Positions 45,044 through 59,028 of a DNA stretch of 64,000 nt are shown here, in pieces. Both the position numbers and the translations under genes were made by a program. The stretch is from positions 6,857,072-6,921,071 of the forward strand of contig NC_039306.1 of assembly GCF_900246225.1 (NCBI RefSeq), given 5' to 3'. The stretch is from Astatotilapia calliptera (Eukaryota > Chordata > Actinopteri > Cichliformes > Cichlidae). The notes under the pieces are model-generated. The model was not told the DNA's origin, ran no database searches, and saw nothing but the letters and a program-made list of their open reading frames with translations. How positions within the stretch are numbered: position 1 is the stretch's first letter; every line of letters starts with the position of its first letter.

Positions 45044-48000
45044 TTCTATAACTAAGCACCTTGAATCGGGAGCAAAATATCAGGTTTAGTATCGAGGACA
45101 CTTCGCCATGCAAACTGGAGGAGCTGGGGATCCATCAGCACTATAGGCAGAGATTACTTACAAGCTGAAGTAGCCTTAGGGAAGGATAAGAATGAGCCTG
45201 TCTAGGTCTTGTAATCTAATTTCCCCTTAATTATTAAAGCATTTATATGATTATAAAAGGCTCTGTTATTCCATGTTATCTTAACCAGCACCGATTAATA
45301 CTATTTGAGGGGAAAACAAGGTGATGAAGAATGAAAAAGGATTTTAAATGGTAGAATTATGACAAGCACTTCCCAGTGAGATTTACTGAGAAAGGTTTTG
45401 GTACTTACTCTCTTATCCTCAGAGTCCCGATCTTTCTTTAACCCCAGAGACCTGCACATAATAGAACTATAGTAATGTTAAGAGCCTGGCTTTTTTCCCC
45501 AACACTAGCTGCACAGTATGCATGTCCAGAGTCTGATCTTGTCCTGTCCAGCTAGACTTCGATAGCATCTTTGTTGGGATTGGAAAACAGGCTGAAAATC
45601 GATCACTGTGCAGCAGGCAGGTTTTTAACCCAGAATCTTTGAGGATTCAGGAAACACTTTTAACATTAGCTTCCTGGGTTTTTCAAACATTGCAGGATAT
45701 TTATATTACAGAGAAACCGATCTTTATCACTGTGACTTAAGTGGACTAATGCAGATGCATTAGAGGGACTTATAGCTTATATTCAGTAATGCTTTAACTC
45801 ATAGCTAGACACTTGTCTTAAATGGGTCGCATTGTATATGAAAGTAAATTCAGAAGAGTTTATTCATTTGTTGTAATAACTGGACTGATGTGAGGACAGC
45901 TCATCAATAAAAGATGGCTGTACATGTGCTGTATGACTGCTGCTCTCAACAAAACCAGACCTGCTGCCACTGACAGCCGAGGCTCCGCTGGCTTTTTAGT
46001 TGCTTCTGCTTTGCTTGATTTGGCAGCACCACAATTTGCAGTGGGATAAGAGTGTTAACATATATAGCTGCAGGGAAATTAATTACCCCTCGGATTTCTG
46101 TTGCTGCTGCTGTGTTGTGGAGTAAAATAAAATCCGGGGTGATTCATCCCGTGTTATTGTATCGGTAACAACTTGACAGTTTTTCTGTCTGCACGTCGTG
46201 GATGGATGCAGCGGAGCCGGGTTTGTGTCAGGAAACCCCATGTGTTCACCTGAGCCCAGTAGCTCCTGGGCTGTTTGGTTTGGCCACAGCAATGCGCAGC
46301 TTCAGGCTCAATAGTGGAAACCAACCAATATTAATTCACAATTTTTCATTTAAGTTGGGAAATAATCTATTCCCAAGGTAAATCGTGTAGGGATGTTTTA
46401 AAAATGCTGAAAGGATTAAAATTACAAGGTCTGCTACTTACCTGAAGAAAACGTCTGAGGCAACAACTGTAAGATACCAGTTAAAATATTCAAGTAATTC
46501 ATTTGGCCAAGAAATGGAATGTGTAACACTTTCAGAACCACAGCTTTTCATCTGAACATGATGTTTTAAACCCATGAACATCCAGCAGGAGCTCATACTC
46601 ATGGTGAGGCATCTGTTATTCTGTCTGTTCACATTCACAACTGATCCTCGTCCAGTGGTCATGATAATAATGAGTAATGGTCAGAATTTAATGAAACATG
46701 CATACAGTGATCACCTAATGGGTTTTCACAAACATTCTACTCAAGGTCAAGGTCACGTTTAGTATTTTCAATTTGAGTGGCATTACTCTGTCCACTTTGT
46801 GCAATACGGCCAGCCAGCGACAACAAACCTATCACTTTCTCTTTGTACTTCACACATCATAATAACCTGTGAACTGTGATGGATAGTGACCCAGATGAGC
46901 TATGATGTCATTGACATTCTGGTTTCTCTGAATTAAACCAGATGTAATCTGTTATTTTGTAATCTTTGAAAGAAATAGATGGATTCTGTTACCTTTTGGT
47001 ACAAAGGTTTCAAAGCTTTCAGACTCACTTTCCAGTCTATTTAAAAAAATATTATCAGTTAACGTGTCGCCTGATGACGTAGCCGCCATCACTCCATCAT
47101 CATTTAATGCAGAGTGGTGTCAATCTTGGCATGTATTACTGAGTACGTGGATTTCCCAAAATGTCAAATTATTGCATCAAGAGTGCAAAATTCATTTCAA
47201 ATCCTGCTTCCAACTAGCGTTCAGCCTGATTAGCTTTAGCCCTTTTCCTCTGTGCTGCATGAGTAGCCTTCCTATAAATGTGTATTTGCTTTTGTCTGAC
47301 CTCATTAAAACTCTGTATCCCTTTCCTATAATTGCACAGAAATATTTGTTCACGACTCATATAAAAGGAAGTCCATTCTGAGGTCTAGGATTCGAAATAG
47401 ACGAAGAGATAAAAACTCTATATTTAAAAACCTTTTAAAGGTCTGTGACCCTGAGCAGAGGTAATCCATCACAGTCTGTAATATGCTTCTAAAACAACTC
47501 ATGCATACAGAGTCTTATTAATAAGGAATTCGGGTAAAGTTACATTAACACGGATCAAACCTAAATCATGCACACATCTGTATATCTCACCATTCAAATC
47601 AACAATCCAGCGACCTGAACAGTGTTCACAGAAGGGCTGTTAAGAAACACTTGATACATGTAAGAAAGTAACGCATTAGTCCCTCTTCTTTGACTTTATA
47701 TGAAACTGTCTGGATCTGTCCGTTCTTATTATCCATTTTAAACATTAAAAAACGCAACCCGGCTCTGATTGATCTATAACCAGCCTGCCTTGCATCCCGC
47801 CCCCCATCCCCACATACACACACCGTTGTTTCACTAGGTCTGTTCTTCATAGACCGCTATACAGAAAACTCAGTGTCTGCCTGCACTTTGAAGTTTGAAA
47901 AATACCTAAAATGTTTAATTATACATCACCTTGACACCTCTTTTTATGGTCTTAACTATGAGCCATAATTTCATTACGCATCCATTAAAGTGCACAATAA

Positions 48001-48800
48001 AAACGGTCCATCTTTTACTTCATTGAAACATTTTTGGCTTGTTTAAATATGTCCTTAATTTATTTTCCTTCTCAAAGTTTTGTGAGTGAAATAAAATACT
48101 CCTCATGGCATAGCTGCTTGGCACATAAGTAAGCCAAATTTCATGCAAATTTTCTATTTACAAGAGGTCTCTGTAAGACCTCGGGGGGCCTGAATGGTTT
48201 GAAAAATAATTGGCAGAAAGGTTGGATCCAGGACAACTGGCAGTAAGTGATGCAGTCTGGAAGAACTGGCCTGTGGCAGATCCATCCAACACACACCCTT
48301 TCAATCATTTGTGTGATCTTAACCTTAGAACAGAAACATGACCCGATTTAACAAGCCACCAGGACTGACAGACAGTCCAGAGGGGAATGCTTCTGTCAAA
48401 ATGAGTCCCAGAGGCAGCAAATATGCTAGAAATGTATCTCAAACTGGATGCTGTGAGTTACTGTTCATCTGTAATGATTTTATGTGGCAAAGGAGAATGA
48501 ATTATGGGTTTTCTTTCTGCTTTTTTCCCTGGGATCTGTTGTGACCTGGAGCGGCAAAGAGTTGTGTATTTCCTATTTTCCAATTTCCTTGTGTCTCTTC
48601 ATACTTCAGTTCCACATTATTTCACAGAGACATATCGTGCTTTTTACAGCTAAAGTCACTTTAAAAAAATGACATCACTGATTATTAGAAGTTCTACAAA
48701 TAAATGATTTCCCCACTGAACTCCTTTGAAGGTTTTATTGAAAATATATGACACAAAGTTTTGTAAACAACTATTGCACACAGAAGGCAATGTCTTTTTT

Positions 48801-48839
48801 TCATCCATCCACCCATCCATCCATCCATCCCTCCCTCCC
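48801..48839. repeat. (CATC)n/(CTCC)n short tandem repeat
   Basis: CATC units with interruptions passing into CTCC units. Confidence 0.85.
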
Positions 48840-49994
48840 ACCTCCAATTTTGGGACAGCTGTCACTTTTAATTGTTCCATTTCTAACTACAAAACTAGAA
48901 TTTATACTGAATTTGCATAACCACCTCATTTACTTTACTCTAAAGGGACTCTAAGGGAACCTATGGACTGAACTATCTATATGTAAATAATTGTGAGTGA
49001 AGCTGTGAAAACTAGCTCCACCTTGATGGAGTAAAATGCAGCTTGCACACACTGAACTAGTACATTAAAGAGTTGCACTGAAACACACTTGAGATATTGT
49101 GTTTTACTTAATATTTAAGTTTAAACTACTTTGCATGTGATAGCTGTAGGTCTATTATTGGTTACTTAAAGATGGCTTTTAAGCTGGTAAAATTATATAT
49201 TAAACTGCCTAAAAGTATGAAGGGCAGTTAAATAGTCCCAACAATACATTTTTCATACTCATTAAGAGATCATTAAGATAGCATATACAACACTCTCTGG
49301 TGCCAGTATTCCTGAAGAATCAATATTTTTGAGCCTTAAAGTACATTTTTCTGGGAAAACTCCAGTATTCCTCTTGAAGTACAGGACATTTTTCAAACTA
49401 CAACACTCCTCACACAACTTACTAGTGTACACTTTTACTCATAGCTTATTTTTCTGCTTATGCATATATAATATAACACATATTATACATACACTGTTAC
49501 TTAAATGGGATTTTGAACAGGAGACTTTGTATAAGTTAAAAGCCGAAAAGTCTTCCACCACTGTTTTATTGATAGATGAAGAATTCATTTTATGAAAGTA
49601 AAAAAAAGAAAATTACGTGCTGGAATGAGGTGCTGGATCTGTTCAGAGGTTGGTTAAGTATATGAGCATGAGGTCATGACAAAAAAGGAGCCCGCTCTTT
49701 GTTTGGCATGAGATCAAGCAGGAAAAGTGCAGTCGCTGCCCCATGTTACAGCACTGTGGGCAGAGACACAAAGCCTTGTTGTGCAGTAGGACACGTTTCT
49801 CAATAGAAACCCATTTGTTTCAACTGAGCCAGCCAACTTATGGCTGATGATATCTTTTATGAAACAGCTGCAGCTCATATTCTTATAGAAATAATGGGAT
49901 TTTCTTAACAGACCCTGAAATTTGAATGAGTGAGCGAGGTTGGAAGTCGTCCATACTACTGCAGTGATGTCATCTCAATTACGTGTGTATATCT

Positions 49995-50022
49995 GTGTGT
50001 GCGTGTGTGTGTGTGTGTGTGT
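49995..50022. repeat. (GT)n microsatellite
   Basis: GT dinucleotides with one GC interruption. Confidence 0.9.
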
Positions 50023-52650
50023 TCATTTTTATGGGAAAGCAGGAGATGGGAGAAAAAAAACATACCTCTCCTGTATTTCTAATGAATCTCTGTCCAAAAG
50101 CAGCACTGTGTCTTTCTTTTACCAGAACATTTGTCAGACTAAACCACCAAACTGTTTGTGGTCTGGAAACTTGGTTTAGCCGAAAGGAAACTCCTTAGGG
50201 TTTGTTTTGTTTTGTTTCTTCTTTTTTTTAATTTCTTTTTTTTTTTTTTACAGTCTATAGGAACATTCTTAAAATCGTATTCCAAGGTCAGCTCGTCAGA
50301 AAAAAGTCTAACAGCAAAGTAAAGAAATTTATTTCTTAAATAAAAGCTAAAACATTGCATGTGCTATGTTGCAGAAGTCCATGGGAACGCAGCTAAACTG
50401 CACAGGTGGTAAATTGGCTACTTTTTCTTGACTGTTACACTGGGCCCTAATTAAGAGGCTCATTGTTACATTTTGTTGGTGACTGACAGATTTTTGGACA
50501 TCTTTTCTAGTCTGGAAAATGTCAAGTGAAGGAATTTTGGCCAGTTTTCTTATGCATGACCACTGTGTCCCTTAATACTTGTGTTTCTTTCACTTGGTTG
50601 CCTTTTAGAAAATTAAGCAATACAATTTTTTTTGGTATGAACTGAATAGTTTGACAGTTTGATAAATAGTCTATGTGTATTCAGTTTCTTGTGAGAGCCA
50701 AATAAAAGAAACAGGTTGCCTAACTTAGTTTCTTTTCAGTTACAAGCAAATAATCTGTATAATGCTGTTCCCTATTTTTATTCGTTTTGCTAAGCTAAGC
50801 TAAACTACTTAGTCAACTGTTCTGAAAGTAAATATGTGTACATTTAACTTTTCATGTGTTTTTTCCTTTTGGATTTTGACAATTAATAAATGTGCATTAT
50901 TTAGGAGACAATTTGCTAGATCTGTTACAGTAAATTTAGATTTGATAAACAAAATAAAGATAGCCTTGCCCAAGTTTTGCAAATTAAACAAATGAAGTAT
51001 CCTTATTCTGTAGTGAGTTTTTCTGTCAATAGAAAAGAGGCAACCTAAAGGAGTCGAGAAATAAAGCTGCTATAGAAGTGCCAAAAACTCCAGGTCCTAA
51101 AATAGCATGTGAGATTGGTTCTAAAAACAAACCAGTCCCCACTGACTCTTGCTTTAAAATATCCAGCCCAACCCCCGTACATCTTAATGTCTGACTTTGC
51201 AGAAGAAATGCTACATATTTATAGCCTAATAAAATAAGCCTCTTTAGCTTTACTTCATGTAGTAGTCCATATTATCTGAATGCAGCAGATGTCTACAGTA
51301 TCTGGGCAAGAAAGGCAAGTCCTGCTTGCCCAGTGCTCAGATAAAACCAAAAGGAAAGCAGACTCTCTCCTTACATTTCGGAGAGTATTTTATGTCATAA
51401 CCACCTCTCAATGCCTGTCTGCAACATCCTTTAAATGACTTTCATCCTCTACCTACAGATGGCTGTTGTTTCAGGAAGGAAGCTTAACCTCGCTTGACTC
51501 TGATTCCACTTAAATCTGCAATTGTAGCACATTAGCAAGGCCTTAATGACGGAGATGGGATGTCTGCTCCCAGCATGTCTGGTTTAATAAAACTGACAGG
51601 TGCTGAACAGGTGCAGGCAAAACCATAACTTTAGGATAAATATTACTAAGAATTTACTTGTTTGGCTCAGTGTAGTTGTTTTGCCAATGCATCACCTTCA
51701 TATTTTAATCCACCTGTAGATATAAACAGCTCGCCATGTCACATAGTGCTCAAACCTTTTAATTTAGCTGTTCCATGCAAAAGGCATGGTTGCTGGTAGC
51801 CCCGGTTTATTTTTATTTACATTTTGTTTTGTGGTTCCAAATTAGACTCTTGTTAAATATCACTGTGCACTGTCGATGCACTTTGCTAACCAAGTTGACT
51901 CGGTAGAATAGGTATCATTCTTTTGCACTATACTCCAGGAATATAAATTACTTAATTAATTAAAAGATGACTGTTTTTCTGAGTGTTTTCAGTGTTTTTC
52001 TCTACCTAAACAGCCAGTCTCTTTGTTTCCTCTGTGATAGGCATACAGACATTTTCCCTATGCAATACTCTAGAAGAAAACATTCTTTATAAACTAATTC
52101 TAAAAATCCAAAAATATCTGCTGAGGTAAAATTTATAAACACTGATAATTCTAGGTAGTGACTAAGAGGGTTCTTAGTCTTCTTCTAACTAACTGAGCTG
52201 GCTCTGTTTCTTATCTTTTCCTCAATCATTGCATTTAATAATCTGCTGGGCCTGATTACTAACAGGCTGGCCTTGCATGTCTTTCTGCCTTCACTGCATG
52301 GTGCACTAACAAAAACCACAAACAGACCCCAGGCCAGCCATCAAAAGCAAGCAAAAACCGACATTGATGTGTGTGGTTACTCCTAGATTCACTAAAAGTT
52401 TGATTTGTCTAGGTTCAAAATTGTTTTAATGAAAGATTCTGCATGTTATTGTGCAGATAAATGCCACTCATTTACTTCCAGTTTTTTCTTTCAGTCAGTT
52501 TTTGGGTCTTTTTTTGTGATGGCTCTGGGAGGTTACAGACCTATATTCTCCATTCAAGCCTGAAGGATGACCTCATGGGACTAGCAGCTGCCATCATCGT
52601 CCTTGCAGGAGTTAATAAGAACAGTATGCAGTCTCTGGAAAAAAAGACCG

Positions 52651-52653
52651 TCT

Positions 52654-52745
<92 letters not shown>

Positions 52746-52747
52746 TC
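52651..52747. repeat. (TTTC)n microsatellite, about 23 units
   Basis: A pure TTTC array of about 95 bp, polypurine on the minus strand. The long KERK- and FFLS-repeat open frames crossing it are artefacts of the repeat. Confidence 0.97.
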
Positions 52748-54321
52748 ATAAATTCCAGGAGATAACCATGTTGGCTTCATTTTTTTCATAAATACCCCTT
52801 TAATGTACTTAACAACAGTTCCCAGTTTTAAAGCTGGATCACAGCAGAAAGCCTGTGCTGAAGAACGAGCTGAAGCTGAGTAATACTTTCTATAATGTTT
52901 GGTGCTCATTTCTTATTATACAGACTGACAGATATTGTGTAAAAGGGTGTAGTGGATCACCAAAACCACATGATGCATTCATGCGTAGCTGATTGGCTGT
53001 TATGTTATATTTAAAGCGCTTAAGGGTTAGCAATGCTGATGCTGTGCAAGACTTCTATACTGGCTCTAATGGCTGACTCTTGTAAAGTAGCCTTTATTTA
53101 TCTCTACGCAGCCCTTGCTTTATTTTCAGCTTCATTTATTGGTTTACACTTGTGTTTATTTGTGCTTATCTTTGTTTTGTGTTTTTAGTGCTTTATGGAG
53201 TGCATGACTTAGCCTTCCTCTTTGATACTGCCTAGTATGTTGGTCTGTTTTATACTTACTTGTATGTGGGAAAGTTCAGTGAAGATATTGACCCTCTAAA
53301 AAAGCTTTACAAATGCACCAAATAAAAGATGGTCACAATGCTTGGCTTTCTGTTGAACAAAGTAGATAAACTAGCAGTTAGAAAATCTTACTTCCAAAAA
53401 CTCAAAGAATAGTTAACATTAGATTAGGTGGCCAAAAGCACAATGTTCCTCTGTGCCAGTGTGTTGATGGGTAACCCTTTGCTAACAAGTTCATCCCCTT
53501 GATATGTTGTTTTCACCCGATCTGGCAATTTAGGGGTGGTACAGGCTGCTTTATTTTCTAATAACCTTATTAGCGAGGAATCTTGCACAACGTAAGTCCC
53601 AGATATGCCTAATTCTTCCTCGCCACTATCACTGTTATGCAGGTGTTGATAGACCTGTGTACATGTGCAGAGTATTCAAGTGTTCAGTAGATAAAGGTCC
53701 AGACACTGGTGATGAGTTTGGATGATATTCTGCACTATGCTGAGCTGAGGTGCTTGAAGTCATTAGACACAGTTGTCAGGGTTTTACAAATGGACGACAT
53801 CTCCAGCGCTTCACTGACTTCAGTCACAACACTGAATATCTGGAGCTATATATAAAAAATATTCCTCTGCTGTCTCCTGCTGTTGCTCCTCTTGGCTCAT
53901 TTAATGTCAAAGCGGCTGAAAAATCTGTTTTCTTGGCTGAAGGCTGTGCATCCAATCTGATATCCTTCTGTGTTTGCAGTAGTTTGACCTGCACTGGAAT
54001 GTTTGCGGAGTAATGTGTGAGCCATATGACTATCAAACGCTCACCCACTTTGTGGGCTTTGAATCAGACCACAGTATGAACACCAGAGAACAAATTCAGT
54101 TAATCCTTGCCTGAATTTTCTGATAAAACAACAGCTTGGGAATGCTGCAAGTAAACTTTTATTTTTTACATGCGCCAGTTCATCCATCGTATACTTTGGT
54201 CCATGCTAACATATTTTAACAACTTTTGGACAGATTGCGAGTCTTCAGATTTGTCCCCTGAGGATAGAAACCTACTTACACTGATTTTAACATTACATAG
54301 CACTACCATAAGGTTTGTATT

Positions 54322-54675
54322 TTAGACTTGCATACCTATCTCAACAAATGTCGAATGGACAAGCATGAAATCTGCAACAGACTTTCTCCAGTACAGGACT
54401 CTAAACTGACTGTACTGTTTGCTTGAAGTAAAAGCTACACTTATTCCTGATCTCAGAGGTTCGGCAGCAAGTCTACTTAGGTGTGGCAGATGGTCCCTGA
54501 GCCTGGTTGCATTGGTAGGTGTCCATTCTCTATGTAACAAGTCATTCAGTGCTTTCTGTAAGTGCCAAGTTGAGTCGCCTGCTCCACATTCACAGGTTGA
54601 TATCTGCCTACCCAGTAAATCATGTGGCCCATGTACTGAAGGCTCATGTCCTTTCTCAGGCGGTCTGATTTGAGT
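54322..54675 (-). other. Unexplained 117-codon open frame
   Basis: The minus strand is open from just after a stop at 54676-54678 to the stop at 54322. The middle reads CECGAGDSTWHLQKALND and LLHREWTPTNATRLRDHLPH, which has ordinary protein-like composition. The only in-frame Met near the start follows much later, so it would need splicing or be a relic. I do not recognise the family. It could be a chance frame, part of a decayed retroelement, or an exon of an unknown transcript. Confidence 0.2.
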
Positions 54676-55069
54676 CTACCCACCAGCCATTTGCTGCATG
54701 CCATTTCCCTTTAGTCTGCTCTTTCTGTCAAACAAAGTCTTAAAACACTGAGGTCTAGGCTGCTCTATGCAAATAAACACTGTCCAGCCAAAAATAGCTG
54801 TTGTTGATCTAAAACGAAGACAGATTCAGCGAATGCATGCCTCATTTTTCTGCCTCAAATGTCGTCAGAAACACATTTCTTGTAATACTACCTAAATTTA
54901 AGTTAAAATTTTATCCAGTTAGGTGCAGCACAGTGGGCGAACAAAGAAGGAGCACAAATCTCAGTTATCTGTGGTCACTGTCAGTGTTGGGAAGCTGTCT
55001 GATATCTTACATACAAAAACACCTCTCTCTGGACACGTTCCACGAGTTTTTTCCACACTGCTCCATTGT

Positions 55070-55215
55070 CCTTGCTCTTTGGGGATTCTTGGATTTCTTT
55101 CTCTAATATTATGAGGTCTTTACCTTGCAATATCAAGTACCTTTAGATGACTATTTCTGTAATGTAGAAATGTAATATAAATCAAGTTTAGTTAAAATAA
55201 ACTGAATTTATAGAG
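55070..55215 (+). mobile_element. Decayed 3' tail of a common fish retroelement
   Basis: The order GCTCTTTGGGGATTCTTGG, GAGGTCTTTACCTTGCAATA, AAGTACCTTTAGATGAC and AATATAAATCAAGTTTA matches, with many substitutions, the familiar tail whose intact form has GGGTCTTTACCTTACAATAT, AAAGCGCCTTGAGGCGAC and GCGCTATATAAATAAAATTG. It is old. Confidence 0.5.
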
Positions 55216-55906
55216 CACCCCACATAACTTTTGTCTTGATGATATGAACGATGAAAAGGAATCTCACAAAAATATTATGATAAGCAACTTTTAATAGACA
55301 TGGAAATATTAAATGACAAAACTAACTAAAATATTAGACAAAAAAAAGATTTTTATAAAAAAGCACAGTATAAATGGATAAAATAAATATTAATTTCATT
55401 AATTTGTTTAGACTGGCTGTTGATAGAAAAAAGACTAATACACTAAAACTTGACCAGTGATGGTAACTGTTCTTACCAATATGCTGATAAAATATTATTT
55501 ACAAAGTGCATTAGTTGTACTGCATCTTGGTGAAAAGTAACTGAAATAGCCCTGGCTTGCATATTAATGAAGACCCACATTTGAAATCAGTTTGCGACTT
55601 GAGAGCATCATTTTGATTATCATACAAAGGTATCATGTTTCAAAAGAATATATGAAGTTTTACATACTGAAACGATGGCATTTGTATATATTGGTGGCTT
55701 TTATACAGATTTGTTAGAAAAAGGAGATGAAGTGAGTCATTTAGGTTAACCTACAGACAGCATATATCTTCTAAATGTCTTTCTTGCCTATTTCACATGT
55801 GGTCATGAACATGTCATCATGTGGAAGGAAAATGAAAAACAGCTGCCAGGAAAAAATGTCCATCACTGGCTTCAGCTGTTTAACAGGTTTGATTTGCGAA
55901 CAATGT

Positions 55907-56671
55907 CTAGTAAACACAGAGCCAGCCGCAAAGCACAGATCCAAACACCAGCAGGACCAGCTGTGGAAGCCTCTCTGTCCCACTGGCTGCTAACTGTACT
56001 TGCTTGCTGTTAAAACCTGAGCGGGCGGCCTGTGTGCTTCCCCCACTGCAAAGTACCATGGGAGCCTGAAAGGAAGTGGGTCGCCTCAGCGGTCGGTCAG
56101 GACTGGACCCGTCAGTTGGCCTCTCGCCGATAAACAGCAGTGGGTGTTTCCTGTGATCCAGCTCTATCTTGAAGAGCTCGTACTCTTTATGGGGCAGCTT
56201 GATACCCAACACGGTGCATCCGTCTGTGGGGGTCAAGTCCTGCTCTACTCCGACCTCCCATCCTCTAGCACGACCACACTTCCCTGGCTTTGTACTGTTT
56301 AGCAATTTGGCTGTGGGCTCCCCCATAGCTGTGGCTCTGACCTGGGTTACCTTGAAGACAAACTCAGAGGCTCCTGAGATTTTGGGGGAGGGGTTTCCCT
56401 GAGCATAGTGGCCTGAGGCTCTCAGGGTGAAAGTGGGCTGAGAGCAGGCAGAGTCAGAATAGTGCCGGTAGATGCCCTCCCAGGCGTGCTGGTGGGGATT
56501 AAAGGTGAAGTCTCGGGTAAGAAAGAGGACATTGGGACGGGTTTCACAGCGCTGGCTAACCCATCGGCCTCCAAAAGACAGATAGGTTGCAGGGCTGCGG
56601 GGCAACACAGGGGGGCGCTGGTCTGAGGAGCGGTACACCAGAGCACATACAGGGCAGGGGTGGATGTGATG
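55907..56671 (-). CDS. apcdd1l: apcdd1l last coding exon, second APCDD1 domain and anchor
   Basis: A 765-base terminal exon (254 codons plus stop) after acceptor CTTGCAG. Begins HHIHPCPVCALVYRS, has WVSQRCETRPN, FTFNPHQHAWEGIYRHYSD, GASEFVFKVTQVRAT, GCTVLGIKLPHKEYE, then a variable Ser/Gly linker and the C-terminal hydrophobic segment. CPVC matches the C-x2-C of human APCDD1 (CIAC). The Met two codons upstream lies in the acceptor and is not the start. Confidence 0.95.
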   Translation of the reverse strand, partial: HHIHPCPVCALVYRSSDQRPPVLPRSPATYLSFGGRWVSQRCETRPNVLFLTRDFTFNPHQHAWEGIYRHYSDSACSQPTFTLRASGHYAQGNPSPKISGASEFVFKVTQVRATAMGEPTAKLLNSTKPGKCGRARGWEVGVEQDLTPTDGCTVLGIKLPHKEYELFKIELDHRKHPLLFIGERPTDGSSPDRPLRRPTSFQAPMVLCSGGSTQAARSGFNSKQVQLAASGTERLPQLVLLVFGSVLCGWLCVY

Positions 56672-58982
56672 CTGCAAGAAAAAAGAATGTTAGATGTTGA
56701 CCCCAAGCATTTTTTTTAATAGATGCTGTCCGTTTCTCGTTTTAGAATTACTGGCTTTGATATTTAATCCTCTTTAATTAGGCTTGAAGTTATGCTTCAT
56801 GAAGGATGGGGCAAGTTTGAGTGACAAATGGTGAAAGGGTGCTGGTTTAAAATGCAAATGTGTCTCCCTCCCTGCTTTCCTAATATTCATCGTGCTACTG
56901 AATAAAGCTGAAAAGCTCTGAAAAACAATTAAACAGCAACAACGAAAATGTAGGTGCTGTTATAGGCATTAGCCAACCTCTGTGTTGTCGGTGGAACATT
57001 TTCATTTCAGCTACCTGCCAAATATCGTGGCTTCCTTTGTGGTTCGAACACCCCATCCAACACTGAGAGCCGCAATGCTTTGCAGGCATGAAAACAATCT
57101 GTTTTACATTTTTTCTCAGTAAATGACTGATACATTTTCTGTTGATTGACTAATGGTCTCACTGACTAATCTTTTCCCCTAGAGAGCTTTGCTTCAAGAC
57201 TAAATTGAGCAGATTTTCCAGACTAAAAAAATGTTTTTTGGCCTGGAAGAAACTATTTTTTATAAATGTATAATATGGTCTAAACCCAAACTGCCTAGAT
57301 GTTTGAAAAAAACAACAACAACAGTTTGTCAGCCTGTAATGTGTTGACCCATCTTAATTAACAGGCTGCGTCAGATTTTTTTGAATTATTATTTGGAAAA
57401 GGATTTTATCCTTTAATTATAAAGCCGAGTAGAATAACGGATAAATCAGAAACACTAATTGATCATATTTTCATTAATAGCTTGGAGAGTAATATTATGA
57501 GTGGCCTCATCATAAACGATATAAGTGATCATTTACCAGTCTTTTGTACTTTTGATTTAAATATGAAAAGAAAGGAAGAAGTTGGTTTCGTGAGTCATAG
57601 AAGGTTAAGAAACAACGAGGCAATTAACAAGTTTAGACAAGATCTCATGGAAGTGGACTGGAAGGAAGTTTATGTTAATGAGGTCAACGTTGCATATGGA
57701 GCATTTTTAAACACTTACTTGGCCTCGTATGATAAATATTGTCTATTGGTATCATTTAAGTATAAGAAAAAGAATAAGAATTTGAAACCTTGGATAACTA
57801 AGGGTCTTGCTTATAAAAATAAGTTGGTATTAATATTGAGGAAAGCCAAGAAAGACTATTATATGAAACTTTTTCAGGAAAACAAGAATAATATTAAGTG
57901 CATTTGGAATATTTTTAAAGAAGTATTGGGTAACAAGAACACACCCTCAGATCGGCCTATTTATTTCATTAAGAATAATCAAGTTGTCGATGACTGAACA
58001 AATTCAATTCTTTTTTTGTAAATGTTGGACCTACTTTAGCAAATTTAATTAGAAAAAATGACGACCCAGAATATGAGGAAGTCTGGAAAGGAGAAAGTAG
58101 AGTGGTTAATTCTATATTCTTAGCTGATATTACCATAAAAGAAAATAGCAATTGTAGAAAACTTTAAAAATAAAAAATCTTTTTTACCTCCAGAACAGCA
58201 GTGGGAAACTACGTTATCATTTGTTCCTCATCACAGAGGAACCATTTCGAAACTCTATGATGCTATTCTGTCTTTTAGTAACCACTCTAATGTTAAGCTT
58301 AAGTGTACATGGGAAGGAGAACTGGGAATTCGTATACATGAAGAGTCTTGGGAACAGGCTATAGCAAGGGTACGATCTTCCACCTCCTGTGCTCGTCTTG
58401 GACTTATTCAATTTAAGGTCATACACAGGGTGCATTTCTCTAAGTCTAGACTTTCTGAATTGTATCCAGAAGTGGAAAATAAATGTGATAAATGCCATGG
58501 TTCTCCTTGTCACCTTAGCCACATGTTTTTTCTGTGTCCTGAGCTACAAGGTTTCTGGACAGGGTATTTTGCTATTATGTCAACTGTTCTTGGGGTAACT
58601 CTTCATCCTTGTCCTCTGATTGCTGTATTTGGGATTCCTGTTCGCTCACTTACACTTGATTCCACACAAAAGGATATTATAGCCTTCACATCCCTATTAG
58701 CGAGACGTCTAATATTGTTGCATTGGAAGTCTGTTAAGTATCCTACTATTTCCCGGTGGCTTAAAGGTGTCATGTTTTTTTTAAAACTTGAAAAAACTAA
58801 ATATACGTTGCCAAATTTTTTCACAAGTGGCAACCCTTTATCTCTTATTTTGCTAGTCTAGAGGTATTGCCTGTTTAAATCTACTTTTGTTACTGTTATA
58901 TTCCTCTTATATGTTTGATGGTTGTGTTGATCTGTGTGGGACTGGGGGGGGCATTGTGTTTTTATATATATATATGTTTTTT

Positions 58983-59028
<46 letters not shown>

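Larger units (their letters stand above)
45044..54321. other. Gene-poor spacer between vapb and apcdd1l
   Basis: About 9 kb of AT-rich DNA without any protein similarity I recognise. It contains simple repeats: CATC-type (48801-48839), GT (49995-50022) and a long TTTC array (52651-52747). Open frames here are short, overlap low-complexity sequence or lack any motif. Confidence 0.6.

Noticed and set aside
52461..52909. Open frames rich in FFLS or KERK repeats
   Set aside because: They are translations of the (TTTC)n microsatellite.
56395..56706. Met codons just before the last apcdd1l exon as a possible gene start
   Set aside because: They lie in the intron next to the CTTGCAG acceptor; the exon joins in phase to the upstream exon at 63016.
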